DNA of 64,000 nt, taken from Diphasiastrum complanatum (taxonomy: Eukaryota > Streptophyta > Lycopodiopsida > Lycopodiales > Lycopodiaceae). The notes under the pieces are model-generated. The model saw nothing but the letters and a program-made list of their open reading frames with translations, searched no databases and was not told where the DNA came from. Made by a program: the position numbers and the translations under genes. Below are positions 21,706 through 32,750 of the stretch, one piece after another (position 1 is the first letter of the stretch; each line of letters opens with the position of its first letter). The stretch lies in NCBI GenBank assembly GCA_029204225.1, contig CM055098.1:7422246-7486245 (forward strand), given 5' to 3'.

Positions 21706-21783
21706 TAGGGAGTGAACTCAAGGAAGCAAAATACTGTGTGGCTTTCCCTTTTGCCAAAGTATTTGCTTTTTTGAGTTCACTCC
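21706..21783. mobile_element. 78-bp imperfect hairpin (MITE or foldback)
   Basis: The arms begin GGGAGTGAACTCAA and end TTGAGTTCACTCCC, with about 27 paired positions continuing through AGCAAAATACT / AGTATTTGCTT and a loop of about 22 nt. The Ty3 pol frame ends at its edge. It could be a tiny MITE or a short foldback formed at a breakpoint. The flanks (TTTA and ATTT) do not give a clear TSD. Confidence 0.65.
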
Positions 21784-23460
21784 CATTTGAATCTAAAAAC
21801 CATAATGAAGTATTCAGTATTTTTCTCCTGGGTGTTTGTTTTCTTTATACGGTTGTACTGGCAGCCCCTTGTGGAAACATCTGTTGCTGACCAGTTTGCA
21901 ATCACTTCTCCTCTCCACTCCATTCATTCTTAGTTATTTCTGGTTTTGCACTAATAATGACAGTATTAGCCTTTTTATTGCTCTCTAGTAGGAACGATAA
22001 CCGTTCATACTACAAATATCAATCATTTTGCTGTTGGTATGCCGCGACAATTTCTTGCCATCTTGATTCAGGTATTCTTTATCGTTTGGAAAAGTTCTCT
22101 TGGATTATTGATTGCCTGGTGAAGCACATTTATGTTTTCATAGCACAAATCTTGATCGAACACAACTACCGTGACCATCCACATCCGCACTTGACTGGTC
22201 ATTATTGCCATTTTCTTATAAATTTTTCAATGTTTTGTCTAGATCTTGAAGCTAGAGTAATAAAATATTAGTTTTAAGTTTATGTTGCCAAAGATATTGA
22301 TGTAGGAGACAAAAAGTGCAAAAAGACTTTTGACGATCCAAAGGAAGAGTACACAACAAGCTGCTACATTTCATAATGAGTTTAAATTACACCAAAGTTT
22401 GTTAGTTCTACACTTGCTCTTCTTTTTCCATCCTCGATTGCAACTAATATCAGAGCTATGATACTCTCTCTCTCTATTAGTGGACGGTCCTTCTTAATCC
22501 ATTGTCTACGAGATGGATTGCCTCATGTTCGACCAACCATCTTCTCCAGCCTTCCGCCTATTACACCAACCAACCATGAGTGTAATGGCTATGAGTCATT
22601 AACTTGGAAACAATGATGCCTAAGATAGCCAACACTTCCTCCAAACAATGCTTATTGTTTGCTTCCTCTGACTGAAGCAACCGGAGTTGCCTCACAAGGC
22701 CAACCACATTGTCTCAAGAGGCCATCACATAGACCAATCCCTTGGCATCTTGAATAATAACAACAAAAATAAGACGTGAATATTGAGATGGAAGTTTTGT
22801 ATCCAACTCTAATGTGAGGCTACATGATCATGAGCGAAGAGAATTTATTCTTCCAACCATAGTAGCAGGAGAATGTCATTCCACCCCCTATGGAATAGGG
22901 AAACGTGTTTCTCCCCAGTCCCTGGCCCGAAAATGGGGGAATGGTCGTTCCCCAATTTTGTAGCAAGAGAACATGTGAAAAATGGATGGGGAATGGGTTT
23001 CCTGGCCATTCCTCCACTGTAACTGACAAGCACCCGATTTCCACTTTGATCTGACAAGCACCTGTCATTGTATGTAGCTCTTCTATAGCTCGCAAGTGTA
23101 AACTTAATAGTATTTCTTTCATTGGGTTCTAGCCCTTAATCCGGCCCACTCTGAGTTTGGCATCAAGTGTATATATCTTTTGGTTTTATGTTTTCATGTA
23201 TTTGTTATTAGAAGCTTACCTTCAGTTCTAGCCCTGATTTCAGTTTCAGATTGGTATTGTAAACATGTGCTACAATTGCCTACTTTGTTAGATCGTGTTT
23301 TTCTGTTGGATCTTGGTTCAAGCCTTTAACCCTACTCACAAAGTCTCCGGATTAGTTGTGTGACAAGCATAACTCAGTATAATGAAATCGCTCCGAATTC
23401 CTCAATATGAGTTGTTGGCAAAGATCATGAGGCCGTCCCATAATCTCATTCAATTATTTG
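21784..23460. other. No gene seen
   Basis: This is mixed sequence without recognisable domains. Around 22870-23010 several GGGAATGG/CCATTCC words face each other, including one pairing of AATGG(T/C)C words. An LTR-like CT tract is at 22460-22476. Confidence 0.45.
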
Positions 23461-23479
23461 ATTTGGATTAAATTCAGAC

Positions 23480-23800
23480 CCACAAACACACGCACACCCA
23501 CAAATACACGCAGACCCACACACAGCACACACACACACACACACTTTCGAGCTCTCTCACACACACACCTCCTAAATCCTAAATCCTAACACACACACAC
23601 ACACACACCCAGCCTAAGCCTAAAGCCTAAAGCCTAAAGCCTAAAGCTATAGTGTAATCCTAATCCACAACCCACCCACACACTCCGTAAACATACACAC
23701 ACACACACACACACACCCTCCATAAACACACACATGGCACACACACAACACATGCACATACACACAGTCGCAACACACACATACACAAAGCCATTAGGGC
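23480..23800. repeat. (CA)n tracts with 7-bp CCTAAAG/CCTAAAT units
   Basis: Multiple CACACA runs (23520-23545, 23590-23608, 23695-23716) flank short arrays of CCTAAAT (23572-23590) and CCTAAAG (23611-23645, about five copies). The 7-mers differ slightly from the plant telomere unit CCCTAAA. Confidence 0.85.
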
Positions 23801-23857
23801 ACGCACACACACGCATGCACCCGTGCGCGCTTCCGGCGTTGGTGCACGTCCGCCATT

Positions 23858-23886
23858 GCCTGTCAACGACGGGCACAAGCAACTAG
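23858..23886 (+). mobile_element. Helitron 3' terminus (hairpin plus CTAG)
   Basis: Stem GCCTGTC/GACGGGC (one G-T pair), loop AAC, 8-nt spacer and CTAG at 23883-23886 followed by T. The spacing is identical to the terminus at 10748 and to that at 42992. All three are on the plus strand. Confidence 0.75.
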
Positions 23887-24080
23887 TATATATATATTTA
23901 AGCTTATGTACACTTTTGCGCATGGGTATGGGTGCACCATGCATGCTCCTCCCCTCACCCATGCATGAGCTTTTTTTAACTAAAAATTCAGAAAAAGAGG
24001 ATGCATGTATGGGGAGAAGGATGCATGGCCATGGCCTTCCTCCCCATGCATGCATATTCAAAAATCCAGTTCCCTCGGGA
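23887..24080 (+). repeat. Shared flank of the Helitron terminus
   Basis: It repeats the post-terminus sequence seen after 10748 (TATATATATATTTAAGCTTA, TGTACACTTTTGCGCATG, then several CCATGCATG words). It diverges after about 70 bp but keeps the same word order. Confidence 0.75.
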
Positions 24081-24337
24081 CTCCATTGCTCAAGCTCATG
24101 AGCTCCTCTGCCTTCAATCGCTCCATTCCTATGGCCTCTTGGTGGTTGCATTTTCACCTCACTTGCAGCTGGATCTATTTTCTTTGGCAATATAACAAAC
24201 GTCACACTTACTCTGAGAATGGTATTCCATTTATCCTCTTTCCTCAAGCCTTCAAACTATTCAATATCCTACAATTGCTGCTTGCAATTGCGATCTTTCA
24301 GTACGTTGTCTGCCTAAAAAAAATCTACGATCATCCG

Positions 24338-24427
24338 CACATCCTTGCTCTGGGGCTCATTGAAAGCACACTTTCTAGAACGCACATCCTTGCTCTGGGG
24401 CTCATTGAAAGCACCCTTTCTGGAACC
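24338..24427. repeat. 45-bp tandem duplication
   Basis: CACATCCTTGCTCTGGGGCT with its continuation occurs twice, 45 bp apart, with two or three differences. Confidence 0.9.
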
Positions 24428-25298
24428 AATGCGCGCCTATTGTGTGGAATGTTCCCAATAGCTTGAATCACTCCCACGATTTTGCTCAACTTATCACGAG
24501 CAAGTGTGGTTTCAAAAGCATTACCGTAAGAATGACCACTTTCTGCATCCCAAAAGAAAATGCCAATCTTATAACTATAGATTTACTATTTTTAATTGAG
24601 CAAATACTAACCGCAGAGTTGAAGGTGAAAGCTGCCATAGGAAAGATGCGCCACTACCAACAGCCCTTGCGATACTGAGACCAAGAAACAACCCAGAGGA
24701 CGTCACAGAAGCGTATTCGAGCCTAAAATATTTTCTTGCAGAGTGCCTGAGTGAATCGATCCTAACGGAAACTGAGTGAAGAGGATGCAGATACCTTTGG
24801 CTTCTTATTCTTTGTTTTAGTGTCGAATCATTATCAACCAATTGCTGAATTGTTTGGCATTATTCTTATTCTATATGGAGATGCAACCCCGTTGTTAATA
24901 TGACATTACTACAATAGTTTGAGGTAGTTTGTTCAGTTGTTCTTTAACATAAGCTAAACGACCAGAATTTAAAAATTGCTTGGTTGCTTATTTCATCTGT
25001 CATGGAAGAGCTGATATCAATGTATAACACAGATTTGCTCCTCTCATCTGATTTCAGCATTTTTGCTGCTTTACGAAGATATTGACAGATTTTTGATCGA
25101 TTGTGATGCGACTTGGAGCAAACGAATGATGGATCATCTGCCCCCTTCAAGTGGATAGTTGTTTTTGTTTGCATATAGCTGATGTGATGAGAATTAGACT
25201 AACAGACATAAGAGAAGAATGCAGCAACGAAGAGGAGTGAAGAATCACCACATGATCTGAAATTTGGTGCCATTCCTTAGTATAGTAGACTTCTTCTC
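24428..25298. other. No gene recognised
   Basis: Minus-strand frames of 88 and 76 codons (24575-24841 and 24944-25174) are open but match no family I know. They could be captured gene fragments downstream of a Helitron terminus. Confidence 0.3.
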
Positions 25299-25352
25299 AA
25301 GGTGACAACGGGATTTGAACAAACTTCTGCTACCAAATTGCGCTACACATTT
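25299..25352 (-). pseudogene. tRNA-like relic lacking the anticodon arm
   Basis: On the minus strand GTAGCGCAATTTGGTAGCA resembles a tRNA D-arm/A-box, and GTTCAAATCCCGTTGTCACC resembles a T-loop/B-box and 3' acceptor strand. The two are about 18-20 nt closer than in a tRNA, so the anticodon arm and the 5' T-stem are missing. It could be an organelle-type tRNA relic or a SINE head. It is not functional. Confidence 0.3.
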
Positions 25353-26100
25353 CTTGGCTTATATTTTCCCAAAGAATATTCTATTAATGCTGGCGCGGTC
25401 AACACAAAGCAAAAGCCAAGACTTACTCCTTTGCACTACTTGGCCAGTGGAAAAAAGCTACTCTCGCATCGATCCACTTTCGTCCGGAGAAAAAAAGACA
25501 TCTTTTTGTTTTTCCGCTTGCTTTTGTTTAAATCTTACGGAGTTTGCCTCTTCAGCTCAAAACTGTTCTTTGGAGTGCATAGCTTCGTTGTGTGGGTTTT
25601 CTTGATTATGTGTTTGTTTTGGAGATTCTGTGTGAGGATCTAAAGGTGCATATGTGTGGATCGTAAGGTCTTGCCAACACTGTTTTTCTGTTTCTCTCAA
25701 ATTTTGAGCAAGTTAGATCCATCTATAGGGATTTCGAGAGCACGAGCACGAGTATGAGCATCGCTCGAGCGAGGAGATAGAATGTGAGGATAGCGGCAGG
25801 TATTATTTAGATAAGGTTTTAGGGTTACGGTTTTGGGATAAAAAATAACAATGATGTGAGAGAGAGAGAATGCGAGCATTGATGGAGAAAACGCATGAGA
25901 GAGAGAGAATGCAAGCATTGATGGAGAAAACGCATTTCGTGCGTTTTTATTGGGCCACGTTTGCCCTAGAACGTATTTGGTAGTCAGTTGAAGGGCAATT
26001 GAAGTGGGATTGAAAGGCACACGTTGATTTTATAAATATAACACGTGATTTTAGAAATGTCTCAAAAGAGAATTTTCTAGAGAGATAGAAAGAGAAAGAG
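25353..26100. other. No gene; 38-bp tandem duplication near 25858-25934
   Basis: The phrase GAGCATTGATGGAGAAAACG with the preceding GAGAGAGAATGC occurs twice in tandem. Otherwise no coding content is visible. Confidence 0.5.
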
Positions 26101-26130
26101 GGCGAGCACGATTGAGAGAGAATGGGAGTT

Positions 26131-26132
<2 letters not shown>

Positions 26133-26177
<45 letters not shown>

Positions 26178-26265
26178 GCGATGGAGGAGAGGAGACGATG
26201 AAGAGAGATGCTTCTGCAGTAGTATGTGAAAGATGTGATTGAGAGAGGAAGCGAGATAATGTGAG

Positions 26266-26341
<76 letters not shown>
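26133..26341. repeat. (GA)n and (GT)n-(GA)n compound microsatellites
   Basis: A (GA) run lies at 26134-26175. A (GT) run at 26266-26297 passes directly into (GA) at 26298-26341. Confidence 0.96.
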
Positions 26342-26345
<4 letters not shown>

Positions 26346-26730
26346 TAATTTTAAGCGAGGAATGAAGGATGGATCGGGCAATAGACAAGTCGATAGATTG
26401 AGTGCACTTTTTCTGTGGAAATTTGTAGTCATTTGAAGCTAATTAATTCTGCCACTACTTCAAAAATGGAAATCATCTCCATGTTGGTTTTGTTCTCGCG
26501 TAAGTCTGTAAAAGGGTTTGTGTTAGAAGAAGAAGAAGATGAGTTTGACGGCAGTAGGGAGGGGCGGCAGAGGCAAGAGAAAGACGACTAAATCTGTGAA
26601 GCCAGGGCTACAATCTTGGTAGGATTGCCAGGTTTGTGAAGGCGGATGCCGTATGCGAAGAAAAGAAAAAAAAACAAGAGTGTGTAAAGGAGGCGCGAGA
26701 GAGATATATGGAAGGTTAAGGAGAGATAAA
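26342..26730. other. No gene seen
   Basis: This is purine-rich sequence with no recognisable frame. Confidence 0.45.
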
Positions 26731-26731
<1 letters not shown>

Positions 26732-26762
<31 letters not shown>

Positions 26763-26787
26763 CAGCAGAGAGAGAGAGAGAGAGAGA
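26732..26787. repeat. (GA)n microsatellite
   Basis: GA runs with one GCAGCA interruption. They are followed at 26792-26830 by GTTTAGGGTTAAGG and TTTTTAGGGTTAGGG, three or four telomere-like words. Confidence 0.95.
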
Positions 26788-26829
26788 AGTGTTGTTTAGG
26801 GTTAAGGTTTTTAGGGTTAGGGTTTTTTT

Positions 26830-27155
26830 TTGAAAAAATTCGAGTCTTTGAAAAAATTTGAGTCCTTGGAAAAATTCGAGCCTTTAAAAATATTCGAGTC
26901 TTCGAAAAAATTCTAGTCTCCTAAAAAATGCGAGTCTTTTGATAAAATTGGGTCTTTTGAAAAATTCTAGTCTTTTGAAAAATTTGACTTGACAGTACAA
27001 AGGGTCCTTCGATCCTTTGGAAAAATTCAATTTTTTGAAAAAATTCAAGTCATTGGAAAAATTCAAGTCTTCGAAAAAATTCGAGTCTTTCCAACAATTC
27101 GAGTCTTGGAAAAATTCGAGTCTTCGAAAAAATTTGAGTCTTAAGAAAATCCAAA
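26830..27155. repeat. 18-bp minisatellite
   Basis: About 16 copies of TTGGAAAAATTCGAGTCT-type units are present (variants with CGAAAAAATT and GAGCCT). The 18-bp period keeps a reading frame, so the minus strand reads as a six-residue repeat (FFRRLE, FKRLEF). That frame is a by-product. The array abuts the inverted 360-bp repeat. Confidence 0.92.
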
Positions 27156-27545
27156 GTTTTGATTGTTTTTTACTGAATCCGACCAATTTCGATGGGCCTA
27201 GAATTTCAGGAATGCATATAGGGTTTCTGGTTCGGACACACGTTTTTGTGTGAATATTGAATTGTTTGGAGCCCGGTTTAGTCCTGCAGGTTCGTCTCGG
27301 CATGTAGCATAGGACGGAACAGAGGGTCCAAAAAAATGGACTTTGTTCGGCGACACTGGACCAGTTCTCATGAATGTTGGAAAGTAGTCCATTTAGTAGC
27401 ATTCCCCTCGCCAAACGGCGTCAGAATTGAGCTGTGAATGAACCTGTGGGTTCATGTCGAGCCCACAAACCTGTGGACACCACCCGTTTGAAGTTTTGAC
27501 CATTTTTTTTGGAATCCGGCCAATTTCTGGCTCGATGGACTTGTG
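27156..27545 (-). repeat. Inverted copy of the 360-bp repeat
   Basis: The minus strand shares with 12941-13590 the words GAGGGGAATGC(T/C)ACTAAATGG, GGACTACTTTCCAACAT, GAAACCCTA, ATTCTAGGCCCATCG and TCGGATTCAGTAAAAAAC in the same order, and the GTCCACAGG motif. It covers slightly more than one unit. Confidence 0.82.
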
Positions 27546-27735
27546 TAGCAGGCCATATAGGCATGTCATAGGTCTGATATCTACCAAGCATGTCGCAGAC
27601 TGCCATGTGGCAAGCCATGTAGGTCTACCCCATGGCAAGTCATGCAAGCTTGGGGTTTCCCATGTGGCAAACCACGTAGTTCTAACATAGGCTTGCGTGG
27701 CAAGCCAACCAGGCTCTGTCACGTAGGCCTCAATG

Positions 27736-27824
<89 letters not shown>

Positions 27825-29254
27825 TTGGGTGTCGAAAGTTCTCACATGGCAAGCCACGTGGAAAACCATGTAGGCTTGGGACTGTCCATGTGGCAAGCCA
27901 CGTAGGCCTACCATAGGCTTGTGTGGCTTGTCACATGGCCTACCATAGGCTATGTAGTAGGCCACATAGGCCTACTATCTAGCAAGCCTATCATAGGTTG
28001 CCACATGGCAAGCCAAGTAGGCCTACCATAGGCAAATCATGCAAGCTTGGAGTTTGCCACATGCCACATGGCAAGCCATGTTGGCCTACCATAGGCTTGT
28101 GCGGCAAGCCAACATAGCTCTACCATATAGGCCTGAGTGGACCCAGAGAGAGATATAGAGAGGTGGGTTCGAAAGTTGACACATGGCAAGCCATATAGGC
28201 CTACCATAGGATTGCATGGCAGACCACATAGGCATGGCATAGGCCTCATGTCTGCCATGCAAGCATGTTCTAGGTTGCCACATAGGCTTGCCATAGGCTT
28301 GTGTGGCAAGCCAACCAGGCTCTGCCACGTAGGCTTGAGTGGACATAGAGAGAGAAAGAAATGGGGCTCGCAAGCTACCACGTGGCAAGCCACGTAGGCC
28401 TGCTACGTAGAAAACCATGGAGGGTGATACTTCCCATGTCGTAAGCCCCGTAGGACTACCATAGGCTTGTGTAGCAAGCCACATAGGCATGTCATAAATC
28501 TACTATCTGCCAATCTTGTCGTAGGCTGCCACACTTGCAAGCTAAGGGTTTGCCATGTGGCAAACCATGTAGGTCTAACATAGGCTTGTGTGGCAAGCCA
28601 ACCAGGCTTTGTCACGTAGGCCTAAGTGGACCTAGAGAGAGAAAGAGGTGGGACTCAAAAGTTGCCACGTGGCAAGCCACGTATGCCTTCCATAAGCTCG
28701 TGTGGCTTGCCACATGGCCTACCATAGGCTTGTGTAACAGGCCACATAGGCCAGCTATTTACCAAGCCTGTCATAGGCTACCATGTGGCAATCATTTATG
28801 GCTACCACGTGGAAAATCATGCAGGCTTGGGGTTAGTCATGTGGCAAGCCACGTAGGGCCATCATAGGCTGGCAAGCCAACCAGGCTCTGCCTACGTGGT
28901 CTGCTATCTGCTAAGCCTGTCGCACACTGCCATGGGGCAAGCCATGTAGGTCTACCACATGGCAAATCATGCAAGCTTGAGGTTTGCCATGTGGCAAGCA
29001 TGTAGGTCTACCATAGGCTTGTATGGCAAGCAAACCGGGCTCTGCCACATAGGTTTGAGTGGACCTAGAGAGAGAATATATAGGTGGGCTCGAAAGTTGC
29101 TATGCAGGCCTACCATAAGCTTGCGTGGCAGGCCACATAGGCATGGCATAGGTCTGATGTCTGTCACGCAAGCATGTCGCAAGCTACTACATAGGCTTGC
29201 CATAGGCTTGTGTGGCAAGCCAACCAAGCTCTGCCATGTAGGCTTGAGTGGACC

Positions 29255-29315
<61 letters not shown>

Positions 29316-29450
29316 AGGGCTCACAAGTTGCCACATGGCAAGCCACGTAGGCATGTCATGAGACAAACCACGTAGGCTTGGGACTTGCCATTGGGCAAGC
29401 CACGTAGGACTATCATAGGCTTGTGTGGCAGGTCATATAGGCATGACGAG
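27546..29450. repeat. Higher-order satellite of CACGTGG/GGCAAGCC words with embedded (GA)n
   Basis: About 1.9 kb is made almost entirely of permutations of GGCAAGCCACGTAGGCCTAC, CATAGGCTTGTGTGGCAAGC and CCAACCAGGCTCTGCCAC. Six modules are marked by AGTGGACCTAGAGAGAGA or a close variant (near 27731, 28134, 28336, 28626, 29058 and 29247), each followed by GGGCTCGAAAGTT-like and GCCACGTGGCAAGCC. In two modules the GAGAGA seed has expanded to long (GA)n, 27738-27822 and 29257-29313. GCCACGTGGC contains the plant G-box core CACGTG. Confidence 0.9.
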
Positions 29451-30109
29451 GGGAGGACGTACACCTCCCCACGACCCTCTTGATTCTTCTGATATGTGAA
29501 GTAACTCCAAAACTTGCAAAGCTTTGTTGAAAAGAAATAACAAACTAAGTTATTAGCTTTTAAACCTATTTTCTAAGTTGTTGTAATAAAATCTTTGTTG
29601 TAAATCCTAAAAGAGTTTATGAATCCTTGTTTAAAAAACTGAAGTTAAACTATTTATTGGTCAAGTTGTCCTTGCAGTTCATACTGCTTCCTCCTCCCTC
29701 TCTGTACCTGCAAATCTCCAAAGCCTTGGAGAGGAGCTGAGGTACGTAGGGTAAGGGAGGTGGGAGAGGAACTTTAACTAGATTTAAAATCATTTTCATG
29801 TCCATGGGCCATGTGGCACCCTATGGTGGTCCCACACGGTAGGGAAGATCTAGAAGGGACAAATGGGGCCTTTCTTGGGCCCCACTTGTCCTTTTTGCAT
29901 GGAAGAAGGGGAGAAGCTTAGGAGAGGGGTAAAGGAGTGTACGTTCACATTCCTTCATCCCATTTTTTCCAAGTTGCTTTTCAGTGCTCCATAAACTCAA
30001 GTTAGCTTATTTTCTTGGGCCTTTGTGCTATAGTTGTCAGTTTTAAACAGTTTGGACATCGTTGCTCTGCATTTTTTCTCTAGTCTTTTCCTACACTTTA
30101 CCCTTGCCA
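29451..30109. other. No gene; possible LTR/leader of the next element
   Basis: No domain is seen. The stretch precedes the gag ATG of the plus-strand Ty3 element, so it could contain its leader, but no PBS was recognised. Confidence 0.4.
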
Positions 30110-30730
30110 TGGAGACTCCTATGGATGTCACCCAAGCTCCAAGCCCCACTGGGACTGATATGGAGAAAATGGCACGTGCAATAAATATGTTGCAGCAATA
30201 GATTATCGACATGAGCTCTAAGCATGAACGGGTGGAGACCGAATTGAGGGCTATGTCCCAATCTCGGCAGGCACTCTATTTGCAAGGCTTCCAAAAGTTG
30301 CTTCACGGTTTGTTAACCGCATTGACGGAGTTCTCCTTAAGCTTCATTTTATTGTGGGCTTGCCCAAAAATAATCAATTGGAGGTCTGCCACAATCCCTT
30401 GAGGATGCCATGCGTTTCGGTTGTTGACAAAGCTTCCCCTTTGAGAAATAAAAGAAGCGCCCTTGGTTGGAGAGAGCTGACTTTGACAAGGCCAAAAGCA
30501 GTGGGTTGTGTTTCTCCTGTGTGGAAAAGGGGCCTTTGAAGGACTGCCCAAAGAAACGGAAGAAAGGTGGCCGCTTTTTCAAGGCTCCAGTACTTCTTCT
30601 ATTTCTTGTATTGATGTATCCTTTATGGATGAAACTGTATGTAGTAATTGTTCTTTTAATACTACGGTGTTTGGATCTCATGACCTCATTCGAATGAATG
30701 GGTTCATAGGCAGCCAACCCGTGAGTATTT
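30110..30730 (+). pseudogene. Ty3/gypsy gag remnant with degenerate zinc knuckle
   Basis: ATG 30110 lies in CCATGG context. The frame reads METPMDVTQAPSPTGTDMEK, then a TAG, then SSKHERVETELRAMSQ. After frameshifts a VGLPKNNQLEVCHNPLE-like segment and the knuckle CFSCVEKGPLKDCPKKRKK are visible. The usual CX2CX4HX4C has lost its His (Pro instead) and one spacer residue, so it would not bind zinc normally. Confidence 0.75.
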
Positions 30731-32350
30731 AGTTTGACGACGGTTCTAAATTGGTGCAGATGCTACAGCTGGCAACCACACCAAGTGACCACAAGTACGT
30801 GGTTAGGATGGGAGCTGGTGGGGAGCAGCAAGTCTGGGACTAGTTTGTCCCCCATGTGCCGTTGAAGATTCAGAACTATGTGTTTGTCTTTCCATATTTT
30901 ATGAATCTTGATAAGGTAGATTTAATTCTAGGTAAGGAATGGTTCTATGCTAGGAATGAGTCGTTAAAAAAAGATTATGTTTGACATAGTATATCTTTCT
31001 TGCATAATGGCTCTATGATTTATCTTAAAGGCGATGAGCCTAATCTACCTTTTGTAACTGCTCATGAGGCTAATCAATGTTTATTGAATTCTGAGTATCA
31101 CTCGTATTTATGTTAATTGAAAGATGAATCTTACATGGATGCTTTTGTTACTCATAATTTCAATGTTGATGTATCGTCTTTCTCTAAAGCATTGTCTTTT
31201 TCAGAATCAACACCTGAGGGCAAAATCTTTAAAAAAGACTTAGGGAGGAATATAGTGTTATATTCCCTAAACAGTTGCATGAGGGTCTTTCCCCCTCTCG
31301 AGGAGTAGACCATCACATAGATGTCCTTCCCGACAGCTTTCCAGTATCGCTTTTTCCTTACAGGATGAGCCCAAAGGATGAAGATGAGGTTGCTAGGCAA
31401 CTTGAGGAGTTATTATGTAAGGGCCATATTAGACCCAGTAAACCCCCTTGGGGAGCTCCTGTTTTGTTAATCGGCAAGAAAGACGGTGGTATTCGTCTTT
31501 GTGTCAATTATAAAAAGCTTAATAAAATGACTATTGAGAACCATTATCCCTTATCTCGGATGGACGACTTAATGGACCGATTGAATGGTGCTAAGTATTT
31601 TACCAAATTGGATTTTAGGTCGGGGTACCATCAAATCAGAATCCACGAGGGAATATTTCCAAAACTGGTTTTCGTTTTAGGTATGGCCTTTACGAATTTT
31701 TAGTTTTACCCTTTGGTCTAACTAATGCTCCGGCAACCTTCCAACAGATGATGAATGATATTCTTCATCCATATCTAGGAAAGTTTATGGTTGTATTCTT
31801 GGACAACATTTTAATTGATAGTAGGACTCTTGAGGAGCATGGGGCGCATTTGTGTATGGTCTTAGATATTCTAAGGCACACAAAACTTTATGCTAAAGAG
31901 TAGTGTGAGTTCTTTCAAACAAGACGACATATCGTTTCCGATCGAGGTTTTGAGATCGATTACGATAAGGTCCCCGAAAGTTCATGATTGACCTATCTTG
32001 AAAACCATAAGAGAAGTTAAATCTTTTTTGGGCTTCACACATTTTTTCCATAAATTCATTAAAGATTATGTCTAAATTGCATTGCCTCTGATGAATTTTC
32101 TTAAGGGAGTGAAGAAAGCCAAAAGAAAAACTAAAAAGGGTAATAAGAGAAAAGCCGGAAGGCGTTCAAAAATCATTCCACAACTTAATCAAAGTTTTGA
32201 GACTTTGAAGATGTTAGTATCTCCAACCGCTATCTTACACAGAGTGGACCCTAGTAGACCTTTCCTGGTGGAAACGAATGCTTTTGATTGTGTTGGTAGT
32301 GATTGTGATTTGGCAAGGGGTAGATCTAGCTATGGTTGGGTGGTAAATTC
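30731..32350 (+). pseudogene. Ty3/gypsy pol remnant (protease, RT, start of RNase H)
   Basis: The protease end is suggested by DKVDLILGKEWFYARNE near 30910-30960. RT is clear at 31300-31880: [55 protein letters not shown], then after a frameshift [20 protein letters not shown]. The catalytic box reads [11 protein letters not shown], so the second Asp is Asn and the enzyme would be dead. A Lys-rich stretch (near 32110-32165) and a degenerate RNase H start (RPFLVETNAFD) follow. The style resembles plant chromovirus-like pol. Confidence 0.9.
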
Positions 32351-32750
32351 TTGAGGCCATTTGATTGTCTAATTTTGGAAGGACCTTAGGAGCATTGGAG
32401 GAGAGGCACATTGGAGGGCTTTTGGAGACATTGGTGGACATCAACTCAAAGGCTTGGTGGGCAGCTCTTCCTTGTTGTAAAAGTGGTCTCAGAGCCTCTT
32501 CCAAAGTGGGAATGGTGATTCTAAACCTCTTTTTTTTGTTGCATAAAAATCTGCCATCAAATTGTTTTGCTAGTGTGGTTGAAGTGACAGAAATTCTTGC
32601 CTCTAGAAATTGGTAGGCTAGCGAGGAGTATTTTGCTCTTAAATCTGCTATGTCTGATGCCATTCATGAAGAAAATGAAGGTTGGTGCTATTTTTTTCTA
32701 TTTTTGGAAGGCTTTTTAAGCTGAGAATAGAATGGCCAGCATGCACACAT
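32351..32750. other. Unassigned sequence between two retroelements
   Basis: A 142-codon minus-strand frame (32235-32663) overlaps the Ty3 end, and a plus-strand frame is also open. Neither is recognised. Probable decayed RNase H or integrase remainder. Confidence 0.3.

Noticed and set aside
23660-24247. 195-codon minus-strand frame rich in Cys-Val
   Set aside because: It is produced by CA repeats and the Helitron terminus.
25302-25643. 113- and 96-codon plus-strand frames
   Set aside because: They overlap each other in two frames, start in the tRNA-like relic and lack domains.
26800-26830. Interstitial telomere
   Set aside because: Only three or four imperfect TTTAGGG words, too few to call an ancestral telomere.
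26884-27414. 176-codon minus-strand frame with FFRRLEF repeats
   Set aside because: It is the translation of the 18-bp minisatellite and the inverted 360-bp repeat. The multiple-of-three period keeps it open.
27393-27965. 190-codon minus-strand frame and several 60-138-codon frames to 29375
   Set aside because: They read through the CACGTGG satellite and (GA)n on both strands, without conserved domains.
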